Shown: piece by piece, positions 24,101 through 36,974 of the stretch
Numbering within the stretch: the first letter of the stretch is position 1
Layout of the letters: each line of letters starts with the position of its first letter
NCBI RefSeq assembly: GCF_021155765.1
Contig: NC_060108.1
Span: forward strand, 13,055,425-13,119,424
DNA: 64,000 nt
Direction: 5' to 3'
Source of the DNA: Diprion similis
Lineage: Eukaryota; Arthropoda; Insecta; Hymenoptera; Diprionidae
Program-made: the position numbers and the translations under genes
The notes under the pieces: model-generated
What the model saw: the letters and a program-made list of their open reading frames with translations, nothing else
What the model was told of the DNA's origin: nothing
Databases searched by the model: none

Positions 24101-25030
24101 ATCCGATGGAGCGAGAACTGGATTCACCGTGGCAGAAGTAACGGGCGGGTGTGCCAGTGACAGCATTTCACCCCAAGCCACCCGACTCCAGGACTCGAGC
24201 AATACCTACCACGCGAAGTAACCTGCGCTGAATTGTCTTAAACGTCCTCCACCTGTTCCTGACGTCCGCAATTTTCTCAAACTCGGTGGAAAATTATAAT
24301 CACCGGAGGCACCGGGGCGACTCGACTGCGGATTCGCAGTTCACCCCCTCGGTGTGAGTGAAATAAAGATGAGGAAAGGAGGAGTCGCGTCATAGGAGCC
24401 GAGTATCGATTCGAGGGCCGGCTGCATGGGCCGCTTGCGGTCGGCGATTACGTCGGCTCACCCAGGTCCGCCGGGCATCTTCTTCGCCCTCGGGATTGGC
24501 CGAGGAGCCGGGAAATATCATATCCCGCAACATGCCTCGACGTCGCCTCGCCTCGCCCCCTAAGGGTTGCTCCACCCCGACGCGGTCCGAGTGTTGGTCA
24601 TATTTTACCAGCCCTTCCGAGCGACCCCAAAAAGCAGAGTCCCGTGGCCGATAGGCGTCCATTTTTCCAGTGCTTGTATGTTCTTGGAAGACCAGTGAAA
24701 CCGACGACGCGATTTTGCCATCCTCGAGAGCTGCATCGTCCTGGTTGAGATTGGAGGAACTGGTCCTGGTGCGACATCCTTGGGTATGCTTCCGAGGGCG
24801 TAAGGAATCTTTGAGAGTCTTGGATGCCGCCAGGAATGCCAACCCTCCGGTCTCATTAACATCTTCCGACGCGACTTACTTCCGACTCCGGCTACGAAGA
24901 CTCCCTTCACGACGAACTCCAGGTCGTCGTCTTAATTCGAGAATCGCTGACATCCTCATATTCCCTGACTCCCGGTATACTTTGGTCGCTATTATTTTCA
25001 AACCGTTTTTCACACTCCGTTAGCCCTCGT
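24101..25030. other. GC-rich island with overlapping long open frames
   Basis: Minus-strand frames at 24390-24842 (150 codons) and 24605-24910 overlap, with a GTAAGT site near 24880 on that strand. The translations are rich in Arg, Ser and Pro and show no domain. I rate them as consequences of GC-rich composition, though a single exon of an unknown gene cannot be excluded. Confidence 0.35.
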
Positions 25031-27840
25031 ATCCAGTTTTAATACACTGTCATTCTTCGACTCGTTTTGCGGCAACTTCAACCAGCTCCTAATCCATGCC
25101 TTGCATGATTTTTGTACAAATTTATCCATTTCCATATCTTCTAAATCTTTAACAAAGCTGAGAAAAATTGGTTAAAATTTGTGGCTCAAAGAAACATCAA
25201 ATTCACCCTGTTTTTCTTGCCATCAAATGATTTCCAGTTATGTATAAACATTTTATAATATCTATACAATGCAGAGTTTTGTGATTACACGCAGTCTTAA
25301 AAAGACGAACTAAGGGTGTGGTTGTAGCCTTTCTTGACTTTCATTATTTCATCTTTCATTTCGTATTGCGAAAACTGATTTATCAACACACCAGTATGAT
25401 GTCCAAGATATTTTGTTAATGGATAAAAATTTGGTCAATAATGACCTTTCCAGTTTGTCAAGGTCTCGGATATGAATTGATTGACCACTGAGGACCGAAG
25501 GGTTCGAGTGAGAGTCGTGGCGAAGGCAGCTTAACATTCGCTGAGTAAGGTAGAGGAATCAATAATAAGACCATCACAACGCGAAATTTTGGCGTCGCAA
25601 AGAATTAGGAAAGGGGGTGGTGGAGGTCGCGAGGAAATAAGAGGCCGTGTATAAGGGATGAGGTTGGGGAGGAAGAGGAACGGGGTATCGGGAAATGGAA
25701 AGGTTATTAGACCGCATCCCAGATTCTTCTTTACTCTCAGGACCCTGTGAGCTGAGTATTTTTATGAATTAAGGGGGAAGTGGTTGTTCCTTTCCAATCG
25801 GAATTACCATCAGTCCTTCTCTCCTGTACCCAAACTCGTTCTACCAACGGTGGTCGTTGTCCTACCAGAAGATCTGCCAGCGATTCTCAAATCAACCCTT
25901 AGCCGTCTCTGCATAAATTGTGGAACTGATTTGAAGTTTTGTTCTTTAATTTAATTGATTAAGAATCGATCAATCTTCTCCTTCAAAATCGAATATTTTA
26001 TATCAAATTTCGTATATGAAATCGAATATGCAAATGCAGAACTGATGGGGATGAAAAAAAAGACAAAATATTTCTCAAAATCTAAAACCGATAGTGAGTT
26101 TTTGATTTGCGAAAGGAAAAGCTCGTGTTTCTCCCTTCTTAACTTGTTCGGGGTTCTTGGGTAGCATAAAAAAAAAAAATAAATGAATGACGGTCACTGC
26201 GGATTCCGTTGGTCCGAAATAAGTGGCTTGTGAAAATTCAGCATTGCGGGGGTGGGTGGTTCGTGTAACAACGAATTGGGTGAAGTGGCGAAGCAGCGGA
26301 ATGTTTACATTGGGGAAATCTGGAAGCTCGAGCGTGGCGGGCGCCCATCTCATAACGAAAGAAAAGACTTATCTTCTTTTTCCCTCGCGTATTTTTCGGC
26401 CGTACTGAAGAATTGCAGGGTCGGGTTGTCGGTGACTCTTTGAGGGGTTGGCTAGGGGTGGGTAATTATGCTGGCGTTGGTCTCGGATAATATAAAATGG
26501 TTAGACTCCCCTCACCTTCACCCTCCCCCAACCCAGCGTCATTTCTGCCAGGTTTTCGTCCAGGAGGAGTTCGTCTTCGTAGACTTTCCACCCCCGCCCT
26601 TTTGCCATTCCCTTCTCCTCCTCATCTTCCCTTCTTTGTAATCTTGCATAATTTATTTCTCGCCGCTATTGTTCCCCGCCGTAAAATTATACATTATTCC
26701 GCAAGAAAGAGGGCAGCGTAGCCGGTGCTGTTATACCACTCTTAAAAATAAGAATAAGAAAGAAGACGAAGAAGAAGAAAAAAGGAACACACAAAAAATT
26801 TCAAGATGCCCCCTGCTGTCCCCATCTTCAGAAGCATAATTCGTAAAAGTAATTTATAATAAAACGTGAAACAGTGTGGATCTCAGAAAGTCAGTTATTC
26901 TTCTTCTTCTTCTTCTTCTTCTTCTTCTTTTCCTCCCTAATACAACTCGTCCCTCTGGCTTTTTCTTTTCTCTGCTACTTTTATTCAATGTGTTAAGTTT
27001 TTTCTCTGCAACGACCAAACACGAGGCGATGTCAATAGTGAATTTTTATTCACTTATTCCGCGACACGCCGCTTGACGGTCATAGGATATCTACCCTGCA
27101 GCAGTTTGCCTCGCGGACTAAATCCCCAGGGGTAAAATTCGGCGCGGTAGCCCACACCCCGTTTTGCAGTACCTCTTCAGGTTCGTGAAATTTATCGACC
27201 ATTGACAGAAAAGCTTCTCTACATATCTTAAAAATCCAGTTAGAAAATTTGCGCAAGCGAAGAATATATAGCGGAAAAATGCCGCATCTGTCGATCAAAA
27301 TGAATGACCAGCCTTCTTTAATGATCGTCAACGAAATATTTCTTCGTGTACTTACACACGAGGGTAAACGGAATTTAAAAAATTACGATATCTAACCAAA
27401 ATATATGTTTAAAATTTTTCATGTAACAGTAGTTTCAGTCAATAGTTGATAAAAAGATATGTTTTAATTAAAAGCAAATAGTGTTGTCGAAGAAGTTTCA
27501 AAAAAATTAGCATTCAAACGTTTCCCCAAAATTCTGCAATGACAACAAATTAAAATGCAATATGAATAAACGATTGAATTTCTCGACATTTGATTTTTTA
27601 TTCATACAAAACAACTAGAGTCAAGAAAACATTAAAAAAATTAACCTTCTCCCTAAATTCTTCACCTTGCCATTGTTAACGGCTAAAATTTTTCAAGAAA
27701 TTAAAAAATCCTCGAGCTAGAATTATAAACAGCAAGTGTTACCACCCCGAAAATACTTGGTCACAAACGTGTCTATACCTGGGAATAATTTTCTCTCACC
27801 GAAATTCCGCAGCTATCTGATTTACACGCGTTGAATATCC
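25031..27840. other. Mixed stretch without genes, with TTC/AAG microsatellites
   Basis: No gene supported. AG-rich DNA around 26750-26790 and a perfect TTC run at 26897-26929 are the main features. The 26876-27076 frame is a Leu run produced by that repeat. Confidence 0.4.
26897..26929 (+). repeat. TTC trinucleotide microsatellite
   Basis: About 11 perfect TTC units. Confidence 0.9.
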
Positions 27841-28555
27841 ACCCCCACCGCCACCCCCTCTCCCCCTCCGAGCCAGGGAGTGTTCACCGACGGGTATATC
27901 AATGTAGGTATTATTATACCGGGTATCGAAGCGGCATCCGATGCACGCGCAAGCCGATGAACGGCAGCTATCCGCCTATTTGATGTTAGTACAACGGTGG
28001 CTCCGTGTTTGCGTTGAGGGCTATATTGATTGCCCCCTTTCCCCCCGGCCCCGCCATCCCTTCCCTACCTTCCATCCCTCTCGCCCCTTCGGCGCAGATC
28101 CACCCCCGCCTCTTCGCCGCCCTTCGCAGCCGAGGATGTGCCGCACGGCGAACCATCGTAAACCGGGTGTAAACCATACGCCGGTGCCGGGGTGCACAAG
28201 TATGATAGGCAGGGGTGTGTGCGTCGGGTGAAAACGTGCGAGGTGAACGCCGCAGGGTGTATATTATGGGGTTCGGCTATGGCGGCTGCAGCTTGGCTAT
28301 GTTCGTTCGACTGGTTGTGAGAGCTGAGGCGGCGAGTCGAGTAACAGTTACTACTGCGTCACCTAGCGATATTAAGAGCTAAGGCATTGTTGTTGTCAGC
28401 CGCCGCGACGCTGCCGACGCCCATGATTAACATAAAGCTAACTCACCCCGGAGCCCGGCGAAGACGAACTTCGTCTGCAAGCTCGCCTAGCGGCTGATGT
28501 TGCCGCTGCAGCTGCACCCGGTTCACTGAACGCGAGATGTATCTACGCCTATTTA
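27841..28555. other. GC-rich island upstream of a poly(C) tract
   Basis: CpG-rich DNA with runs such as CCCCCGGCCCCGCC, rich in CTGCAG and GCCGCC clusters around 28270-28520. No coding exon or domain found. Clustering resembles other islands in the window. Confidence 0.4.
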
Positions 28556-28583
28556 CCCCCCCCCCCCCCCCCCCCCCCCCCCC
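28556..28583 (+). repeat. 28-nt poly(C) tract
   Basis: Uninterrupted run of 28 C. Runs this long are rare in insect DNA; true length may differ because homopolymers are error-prone in assemblies. Confidence 0.85.
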
Positions 28584-30110
28584 TTTCACATGATGCATCT
28601 CTTACAACGTTTCTATGTTATTTTCACGGATCAGCTGAGAGGAAATAGAGATCTGAGGAAATATACGCTGGAAAATCCGTCCACTTGAACAAGAAGCTAG
28701 TACAGGGAAATTGATCTAGTCTTGCGAAATTTTATTTTGTCGTGTAATGAAATTTTTTGCAATCAAATGATACGTTTGATAAGTTGTTATATGTTATCAG
28801 AATTCAGAGGTAGTGAGATTTATACTCGTTAGAAATATTTTTAAAAGTGTATAAAATAACATTGAAGGTTATTCAAAGTTACATTTTTTTCCTCACCTTT
28901 TGAAAGATTACTTTTCGACATGGATTAATTTTAGAGAGATGAAAATTTTATTGACAATCTCATTTTCGTGTGAATTTTCGAAATTGAAGGATTATAAATT
29001 TTATATATGATTCTTCTATCTCGTGACACAATACGCCAATAAGTCAGGATCCTATATTTTTGTGGCATGAACGAAAGTTGAATTTTGCCTAGTTTATATA
29101 AGGAATTACAGAAGAGCCTGATCATTTTTGAAAATACTAATTTGTCGAATAAAAACTGATATGAAATATTATCTACGCTGTATCAGTACTTTATTGTGCC
29201 GTGTCAATAAACATCGTAGAAGCTTCATTTCGAGAATTCTAGAGATATGGGTATCGAAGGCAAAAGGACGCGACTTATGTTCGCCGTCGCGAAAGTCCCC
29301 ACATAAAAAAGGTTGATGCTATCGGTCCTGCCAATTGAGCGGATCAAACGTAGTAGGCACCTAGAACCGGTCAGACTCGCAGAGAAAAAGACTATAACTT
29401 GGACAGTGCCAAAGACAAGAGACAGGCAACGTGTTTTTAGACTTCCAATTTGTTGTTAAAACCATATGTGTAACACATGCAGAAGTAGCATAAATGCGTT
29501 GTGCAACTCCGGAAACGACGTGCAATATAAATTTCCATTCTGACCTATTATTTTTGCACGTTTCTTCCATATTTTTGTACAGAAGAAAGTCTAAAAAGAA
29601 TTTTAGGCAAGTTTTTTTTAAAACGCGTCATGTGGTTTTATAATATGGGTTCGAACACACCGATTATCACTTTGATAAAATGAAAACAAATCGATTTAAA
29701 TTTGCCCATAAAAATTTCTACATGACACCTGTATTGCTGGAACGTACAAGAACCGTTTCAACCATATTAAAAAATTGTCTGGTATTTCATACGTTTGATA
29801 AAAAGCATATGAATTATCGACTCACTTTATCACATTGCTATGAAAACAAATCAAAAATAAATGTATTACTTATTTTACACAAAAATTCGTCATACTATGT
29901 TGTATGAATATGTAAATCGTAATATTTCACATCCTAACCATAAGGATCCTCTTTGTAATATTGTACAAATACCGAAGAACCTCCCTAATAATAATCCTGC
30001 AATCGAACTCTCCGACGTTTCAATCAGTAAAGACGATGAGTTAATATGATTAAATCAAAGCTGAACGATTTCCTAGAGAAAAAAAAAAAAAAAGAAAAAA
30101 TACACCTGGC
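28584..30110. other. AT-rich stretch without genes
   Basis: Strongly AT-rich, with no frame above 75 codons that shows a domain. An A-rich run (about 30079-30100) closes it. Nothing annotated inside. Confidence 0.4.
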
Positions 30111-30900
30111 AAAACGAGAACTTGGGTCCGTTTCTGCGACGCCAGTCGACACAATACACAAACGTACCTTTGCGATCTGTGTGCACCTCCTTCCGCACAC
30201 ACCGAGGCAAGGACATACAAACCAACGTGTGGGTACATAGTGGTGGGTGGAGGGTGGGTGGGCGCCCGGATGGGCAGCATCGGATTCTATCTTCACGTAT
30301 TGATCAACGCCTGGGTACCCTCAACGGACCTCCAATCGCCACCACCCCCGGCTGCTGGCCACAGCCGCGGCCACTGGACCGGCCACCGCTGTTCCAGGGT
30401 GTGTGACGTACGCGGTGCGTACGTGAGGCGTGCTCGGAGGACCCGAAGCAGCCATAACCGGAGTTGCACACCCTCACAGCGAGTCTCCGTCGGTATTTTT
30501 CACCTTCCAGCGCGCCGTTTTGACTTCGACACTATTTAAAACTGGTTAACCTGCACTCATTTGGCACCCTGTGGCTGGTAGATTTTTCGATGAAACGTTT
30601 CACCCCTTCCGCGCCGGTTATCCGATCGCCATCTTGAAGGTCGCCAATTTTCTCGTTAGGTGAACATCTGACTCCGTGGTCAAAGCCAGTAATTACCAGG
30701 GTGAGACTGTTCGGCGTTTATGGCAATTAAGTCAGTCGTTCGGTCCAAAAGTACATCGTTCAGCTTATCTCTGTGCAGGTGGCTGTGATTTTTTTTTTGG
30801 TCATTGGTAGTAATTATATTATTTATGAAAATTCGATACAACTCGTATAAGGGATTTGGGCAGAATGCAAATACTACAATCAAAGTTTTCGCAGTGCTTC
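30111..30900. other. GC-rich island
   Basis: GC-rich between about 30120 and 30540, with frames in several registers that are open only because of composition. No gene supported. Confidence 0.4.
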
Positions 30901-30910
30901 TGACGAAGAG

Positions 30911-31017
30911 AGTACTTGAGGTGTACATCACTGATTTTGTCGATTGTGAGATGTGTTGTTAGTTCATTGAATAATATTAGGCAAGTATTTTTTCAGCCGT
31001 TTAAGGGATAAGAGCCA
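30911..31017 (+). repeat. Diverged interspersed repeat, copy A
   Basis: A 27-nt core (30911-30937, beginning AGTACTTGAGGTGTAC) matches copy B at 46123 with 4 differences. A second block, TTCAGCCGTTTAAGGG, follows at about the same offset in both, separated by less similar AT-rich DNA. Same orientation as copy B. Confidence 0.4.
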
Positions 31018-31219
31018 TTTCAAAAAATCAATTCTTCACGATCTTTTCGTAATGACGTATATTTAAAAAAAAAAAAACCAATTGAACGTTGTTCACTTTC
31101 AGCATAATATCTCGGGGGTTCCATACCTTATTTTTAATGGTAAACTTTAGAAGTGGCATCAAGTCCTTCAATAATTAATATTTTCTGACGCATTATAATA
31201 CATCGCAGAAGAAATAGAA

Positions 31220-31880
31220 AATCGGTAAAGTACACGTTAGGTACCTACTCTCCTGGTAGTCCTTGTGAGCAACGCCCAGAGCGTTCGATTAATAACCAAG
31301 AGGAAGCCCGGCTTCCGGCGAGTATTTCGAGAGGTCGATTTTCCCAAGGCTCGTCATCCGGTCATAACCTAATCCCCGAGGCCAGAAGCCTCGTCGTCGG
31401 CGATTGTCCAGCGTAACCTCTGTGCAGGACTTCCTCCTAATTCCGCGTAGCCTCAATAACTCGTCCCTCAGGCGGGGGCCGGGGGTTGCGGGTTATTGGA
31501 TGGCCGCCTTGTACTTGTCACGGGCGTGTGAGGGCTGGCGGCCTGCAGAAAGAGGGGTGGGAAGGCGTCATAGGCATTCCGTAAGACACACGGCTGGCCG
31601 AGGTTCTCCCGAGGACCAGCGTCGGCGGCGGATGAGGGGAGCGTCGTTGGTCAGAGAGGGTAGTGTAGTTTTCTCCGGGTGACCAGCGCGCGTCAATACG
31701 GATGCATGCGCCTGCGCCAGGAGACGCCGTCCGGTGGACTGGACCCGCTGACCACCGGGAGGAAGGCGCGTCTCTCCTTCTTCTCTAGGTGCCGGTGCGA
31801 GCCTCCATCGGCTCTGAAATCTCGAGGATCCAAAAGACTTACCACGGATTTCAGAATTTTTAGAATGGTCATTCGCAGGA
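31220..31880. other. GC-rich island ending in an ATG/GAT microsatellite
   Basis: CpG-rich with open frames on both strands and no domain. A short GAT repeat lies at 31886-31904 just beyond the edge. Confidence 0.4.
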
Positions 31881-31904
31881 AGCAACGATGATGATGATGA
31901 TGAT

Positions 31905-34486
31905 AATGGACGGTTGAAGAAGGTTAATTACAATGAACGTCGATTCAGTGAACTCTGATCGCCATACTAGGAAGCGACTTGTAATTGCATATTCATAATT
32001 AATGGTATCAGTTGTAGTCTATCTTCTGACAGAGAATGCAATTAGAATCGTTCAGTCGAGGTATTGGAATGGTATTTGCTCCGTAACGAGGAAGGTCCTT
32101 TTATGGTCCAGAACTCAGGGCTTGTAAAATTCTTTGTTAGATGAACGGCAATTTCTTTAATTGGACAGGAGTGAGAGAATTGTGGCTACCCATGAAACAA
32201 GACAGTGTTTATGTGCACCCTCAAAATTTCGGCTTGATGTATGCCTCTTTTACGAGGGATGGTACAGACTAAGAGGGTACGAGGCACCATTATCTTCCTG
32301 AATTTTGTTTCGTCTGGTTACAGTTAGGGTAAGTACGTCGACGAATGGACACTTAAGTAGACAAAGAATTATTCTAATGACTGACCACAATTTTACCTGA
32401 TATTCAGTTGAAGTTTTTCTTCTATAGCAAGGTTCATTTATCGTTACGTAGACGTGGTTTTGTGCCATTAACGATCATCGATTAGGTAAAGGAGTTTCCA
32501 TATCCATTGAAGATAAGAAAGAAACATGCACTACTGGAGCAGAGGAAGTCTGGAACAAGATCAAATGCAAACATAATATAATATTGTTATAAAATATTCG
32601 AAATACTTGTGTGTATCGACGAATTAATGGAATGGCAACGAGACTATCTCGTTCGTTAGTGTATTAATGCTAAACATCGATGGCAGTATTTTGTAAAATA
32701 AATGATCCATGACTTAATTCAATAGGACATTTAGGAACAATTGCTAGAGTTTCATCAAGCAAAAGCTAAGTACGGTAATTCAGTTCGAACGTGAAGATTC
32801 GAAATTTTCTAAGTCATTTTTCAGCCTCCGGCATTAGTCAAGATGCAGATAATTTTTTCACTATCCTGAAAACCCTTGGTTTCATTTCGTTTCATTTGAA
32901 AATAAGGATATTTCACCCCGTGGTGTTCAAGTCTGCGTGGAAAGTAGTTTATTCGGCTCAATCGGGCAATTATTCGTGCGTTAATGCATCTCTGTGTGTG
33001 TTTTATTCAGTTGAATACGGATGCGCTGAGTACCGAGATGAGAGAGAAAAAGAGAGCGAGATTCAGGCGAGTTGTAGGCTATACGTATCGTCTGTACATC
33101 GGGGAAAGGGGACCGGCGTATAATACTGGATGCGCAATATTGCGGCGGTAATGTTTTTTCATTAGCGCGAGGCAATCTTGTTTATGGCAACAAATCTTGC
33201 TACGTTGGCGCGGGACTCTGAGCGTCGGCCATCTTGTGGCCAGAATGGATGATCTCTCCAATACGGGACTCGCGCTGCTTCATACCTCTATCCTCCTCCA
33301 ACGATATATGACGCGAGCATACCTATACACGTATCCATCCATACATTCACACACTCACAAACGAACACCGACGTGTACCTACCAAAGTCAGTCCTTCCAC
33401 CTCCACTCCTTCTTTGTCCACCGCCTCTCCCTCCCTGCCCTCTGCATCCCAGTCTGCAGTCTCCACATTGACCCCCGTTGATAATAGCCGCCGCTAAGCT
33501 CATCTTGGACCATAAAAAGAGATGCAACAATGGTGCGAAAGAGTCGACGGATTCTGTCCACTTAATTATATTCAATTAAGTGACTTTCTGTCATATTTCC
33601 AGTTGTTGGCGACTTTTCTGACCTCGATTAGTCCGTCTATATAGGAACGAAAATCAACCGAGCCTAAACGAGGCTAAGATGCCGTTTGGTTTCTCCTGAA
33701 AAGACATTCACGAGCGGATTGAGATGCGCAATTTCTGATATAATCAGAGCGGGCCGGTTTCCTCCCCTATTTCCTCAAGGTACCGGAATCCCGCTTTCAC
33801 CCTCTGGTCATCTTGTGTTCATTTAACTCCTTTAATTTAGCGAAGGAAACCGTTAGCTCAGTTACCACGAACACTAATACCCCAGGCAGCTGGGGCGAGG
33901 GCGAGTGGATAAGGTAACATAATGGTGGTTCATAGTGTTTCCTTTCGGCCCTCCGATGCCTCGGGATCCTCCACCGTCTCACGGAGAAGACTAACGACTA
34001 ATCGAATTATACCTGCCAGCAGCCCAGAGCCATCTTCGCTCCTACTTTTACCTTTCGGAATATCGCCAGAAAAAAGTAGGAACGAATCCTAGAGGTTCGC
34101 GTCTTGTTCCTTCTATTAAGGAAAATTTTATGTTGTATAAAACGAAAACTTCCCTGACAATTTTAGTAATTCTGTTTTCCTAAAAAAGATTCAACCTAAT
34201 ATCTCTGGCGCGGTGAAACCGTAGAGCGGTTGAAAACGAAATTGAAGAGTGGCGTGACCAGTGGTAATTTATGACCTTCGAGCGTCTCCTTAATTGTTTG
34301 GAATATGATCCGTGAGTGGTTTTTCGTTCGCTAATGGTTATTAGGTATACGTTATGAGTAATAGACGGTGTAATACCGGGGTGCGGTACCGATCGATGAT
34401 CGGTGATCGATTCTCTTGAAAACTCGGTGTACGTTTCGTCGGTTACAAGCTTAGTTATAAGAAATATTCTTACAGTCGAAGAATTG
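31905..34486. other. Mixed stretch without genes
   Basis: No gene, RNA or mobile element supported; small open frames only. Confidence 0.35.
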
Positions 34487-34487
34487 A

Positions 34488-34533
<46 letters not shown>
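34487..34533 (+). repeat. GA dinucleotide microsatellite
   Basis: Near-perfect AG run of about 45 bp. The frames that cross it give Arg-Glu or Ser-Leu repeats and are artefacts. Confidence 0.92.
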
Positions 34534-34535
<2 letters not shown>

Positions 34536-34589
34536 GAAAAAGAAAGCATATAAACTGTGTAATTGGGACGCCGATTTTTCACAGTACTG

Positions 34590-36250
34590 TGAAAAAAGTC
34601 GCGATTGATCCGCGAGGGAGGAAAAATGAGCGGCTTGCAGACACCGTGTGGACTTCTTAAAGTTCCTGGGAAGCAAGGAGGCCTCGACAGATGCGTGAAT
34701 ACGGGCAGCAAGGGTCTCTTGGTAAGCAGGGTCGGCCCCTGTACGGTCGCCTCGCCAGTCCCCCTCTTATCCAATATTAACTACATTTATCCGCGTTGTC
34801 TCAAATTAACCCCTGGCTGAGCAATTCATGGGTCCGTATGTACGTCGTCTGCGACCCCACTCACGCAGTTTCCCCGGCATTTGTAACACAATATGAAGGC
34901 TGAGTCTGAGCTGCATAAGGGTAGTTCATCCGGCGGGTGGTGATGATTTCTCGCATTCCGGGTGCACCGGGTATCTCTTAAAAACGGAGGGGGAAGGGTA
35001 TCGCGGGCGATTGGGTTCCGGATGTGGCAAATCGCGAATCGGCGCACATCGGTTGGATCTGGGAAGTCTGTTAGGCGAACATGATATCGCATTATGGAAG
35101 ACAGGAGGAACTTGGGTAGGCCGATAATGTATTCAAAGCGTAAACCCCCGTCTCCGACTGCCGAGCCAGGGAGCGTCAATTTATTAAATGGGAAGATTGC
35201 AAATTTCCCAACATAAAGTGCCTGCCGGAGGACTAATGGTGCAACAGCAGCGGCAACGAGGGTGGAACGGACGCGGCGACGGCTCGCGGACGGGCGGGGA
35301 TGCCGAATAAAAAGGATCCTTGTGAGTGATTAACCCCGGCCCGCGGTGCATATAGTAACATGATGGCGCAGGGGTCAATCTGGGGCTAATCAAATCATGC
35401 GCGATCCACCGTCGAGTCCCTGATGCAGCGTCGCGTTGTCCCTCCCTTGCAGTCGAAATCATCCACTTTACTCATCGGCCTCCCGCACCCCGCGGCACTA
35501 TACTCGCATTGTAGGCAAGCAGATTGGTGTCCCTTGGTGTTATTAATTCCATCGTTGCGGGGATGCTACGGTCTCATCGTCCGCACCCTTACACCCTTGG
35601 TACCCGTTTACCAAATCTGGCTCATCAGATCTGGCGTGACTAACGCTCGGCGTCTGTCACCGCAGCCAGATTTCAATCGGCCAATATGCAGGGTTCTTTT
35701 CTAGTCTGATCTTCTTCTTTTGCGAGGCGTGAAAAACCGGCGCTTGAGAATTATCCGGACCAGTCGAGGCGCCCGATATTCAAATCCGTCGGGGAAACGC
35801 GCTGAGGATCTTCAGTCACGCGGAGGAGAGACACAGCGATTGGATGTCTAATATGGAACGGGCTCCGAGATGATGAGACGGCTCGAATGCCCGGACCGCC
35901 TATTCCCAGCCCCAGCTCCCTTCCCTTCTCTGTTCGCCTTTCGTTCGACTCCCGCACAGCTCAGGTATTAGATTATGAATATTCATGGCGGCGTGTCTGC
36001 GCGGTGCTTCATTACACCCTCCTCAACCCTCTCTGCGGGGTTCGCAACCCTCCGGCCGCCTCCTTATACCGCTATCCGTGCTACGGCCCTCGCCAACCAC
36101 TACGTCAATCGATATGCAACACCACACGACACCTCTGCTTATTCTCACCGTTGAAGGTCGTCTTCCTCAGTCTCGGACAATCCAGCCTCCCCGGGGTTCG
36201 ATCTTCCTCGCAATCCCATCGCGGTCTTCGAATCTAGTCCCCTTAACGAT
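34590..36250. other. GC-rich island
   Basis: The longest GC-rich block in the desert. Numerous overlapping frames of 70-117 codons on both strands have no domain, signal peptide or consistent splice partners. No gene called. Confidence 0.4.
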
Positions 36251-36374
36251 TTCCGTGCTAGTACTATTACGATACTGATCGATCGAAATGTGATCGTTGC
36301 AGGGTGAATCGAGAGGCTGTTCAAAAAAATTTTCCGTCGTGTTATATCTCGGAGAAATATCATCAGTTGGAGTA

Positions 36375-36704
36375 CTAATCATGGATGGCCCATGTTTTGG
36401 CCCCCAAGACTGACGATGCTGGAAAACAAAAAGAATCCTTTGATCCTTTGGGGTAGCGATCAGCTACGTGACTGAGTCCAGTCTGTTGGGACTTTAACTT
36501 GTAAGCAAGCCAATTGATAGCGGTTACAAATCGATCATGTGTCTTCAACTTCAGATAATCTGAAGCAAGCAGCAGGTAGTCGCGAGATACTTCTGGTGAA
36601 TGGTTGACCGGTGAACCTTCGGGATGGACTTTCGGTGCTCGATTTCGGTCAGACGGTGACCTGGAGGGGTTTTCACTCGCTAGAATTGCTCCCGGGACGT
36701 ACAA
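36375..36704 (-). mobile_element. Possible fossil of a LINE reverse-transcriptase ORF
   Basis: The minus-strand frame is open without an ATG start. It reads YLLLASDYLKLKTHDR then FVTAINWLAYKL, which resembles the post-RT segment of insect non-LTR retrotransposons (pattern LA..Y...HD.VA..IHW.L..K). The downstream part that normally follows (KWYEH.PE.V.EN) is not recognisable, so only a broken piece is present. Similarity is by eye from family knowledge and could be chance. Confidence 0.28.
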
Positions 36705-36941
36705 GACGGAGTATAGAAAGCTCTTGAACGCCGCGAGGTGTTTCTTCTTCGGCAGGACGAGTAAGATGACCTCTCCACCTTGTAGTAGACGGGACTCTGG
36801 GTGAACTTTGAAGACAGTTCTCGGAGTGTCCGGTCAAAGAGCGAAGACGACGGCTCTGAGAAACTGGATGTAAACTTGGCGACGACTTGACTTGAGTATG
36901 GGGAAAGAGACGGCGCGATAAAGAGAGGGCGAGAGAGCCAA

Positions 36942-36974
<33 letters not shown>
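36942..36974 (+). repeat. GA dinucleotide microsatellite
   Basis: About 33 bp of nearly perfect GA repeat within a longer purine-rich stretch. Confidence 0.9.

Noticed and set aside
24390-24842. 150-codon minus-strand frame starting MAFLAASKTLKDSL
   Set aside because: Overlaps other open frames on both strands in GC-rich DNA; no domain and no convincing partner exons, so left as unproven.
29340-29660. tRNA gene (a GGTTCGAA B-box-like sequence near 29647)
   Set aside because: No A box at proper spacing and no cloverleaf could be drawn.
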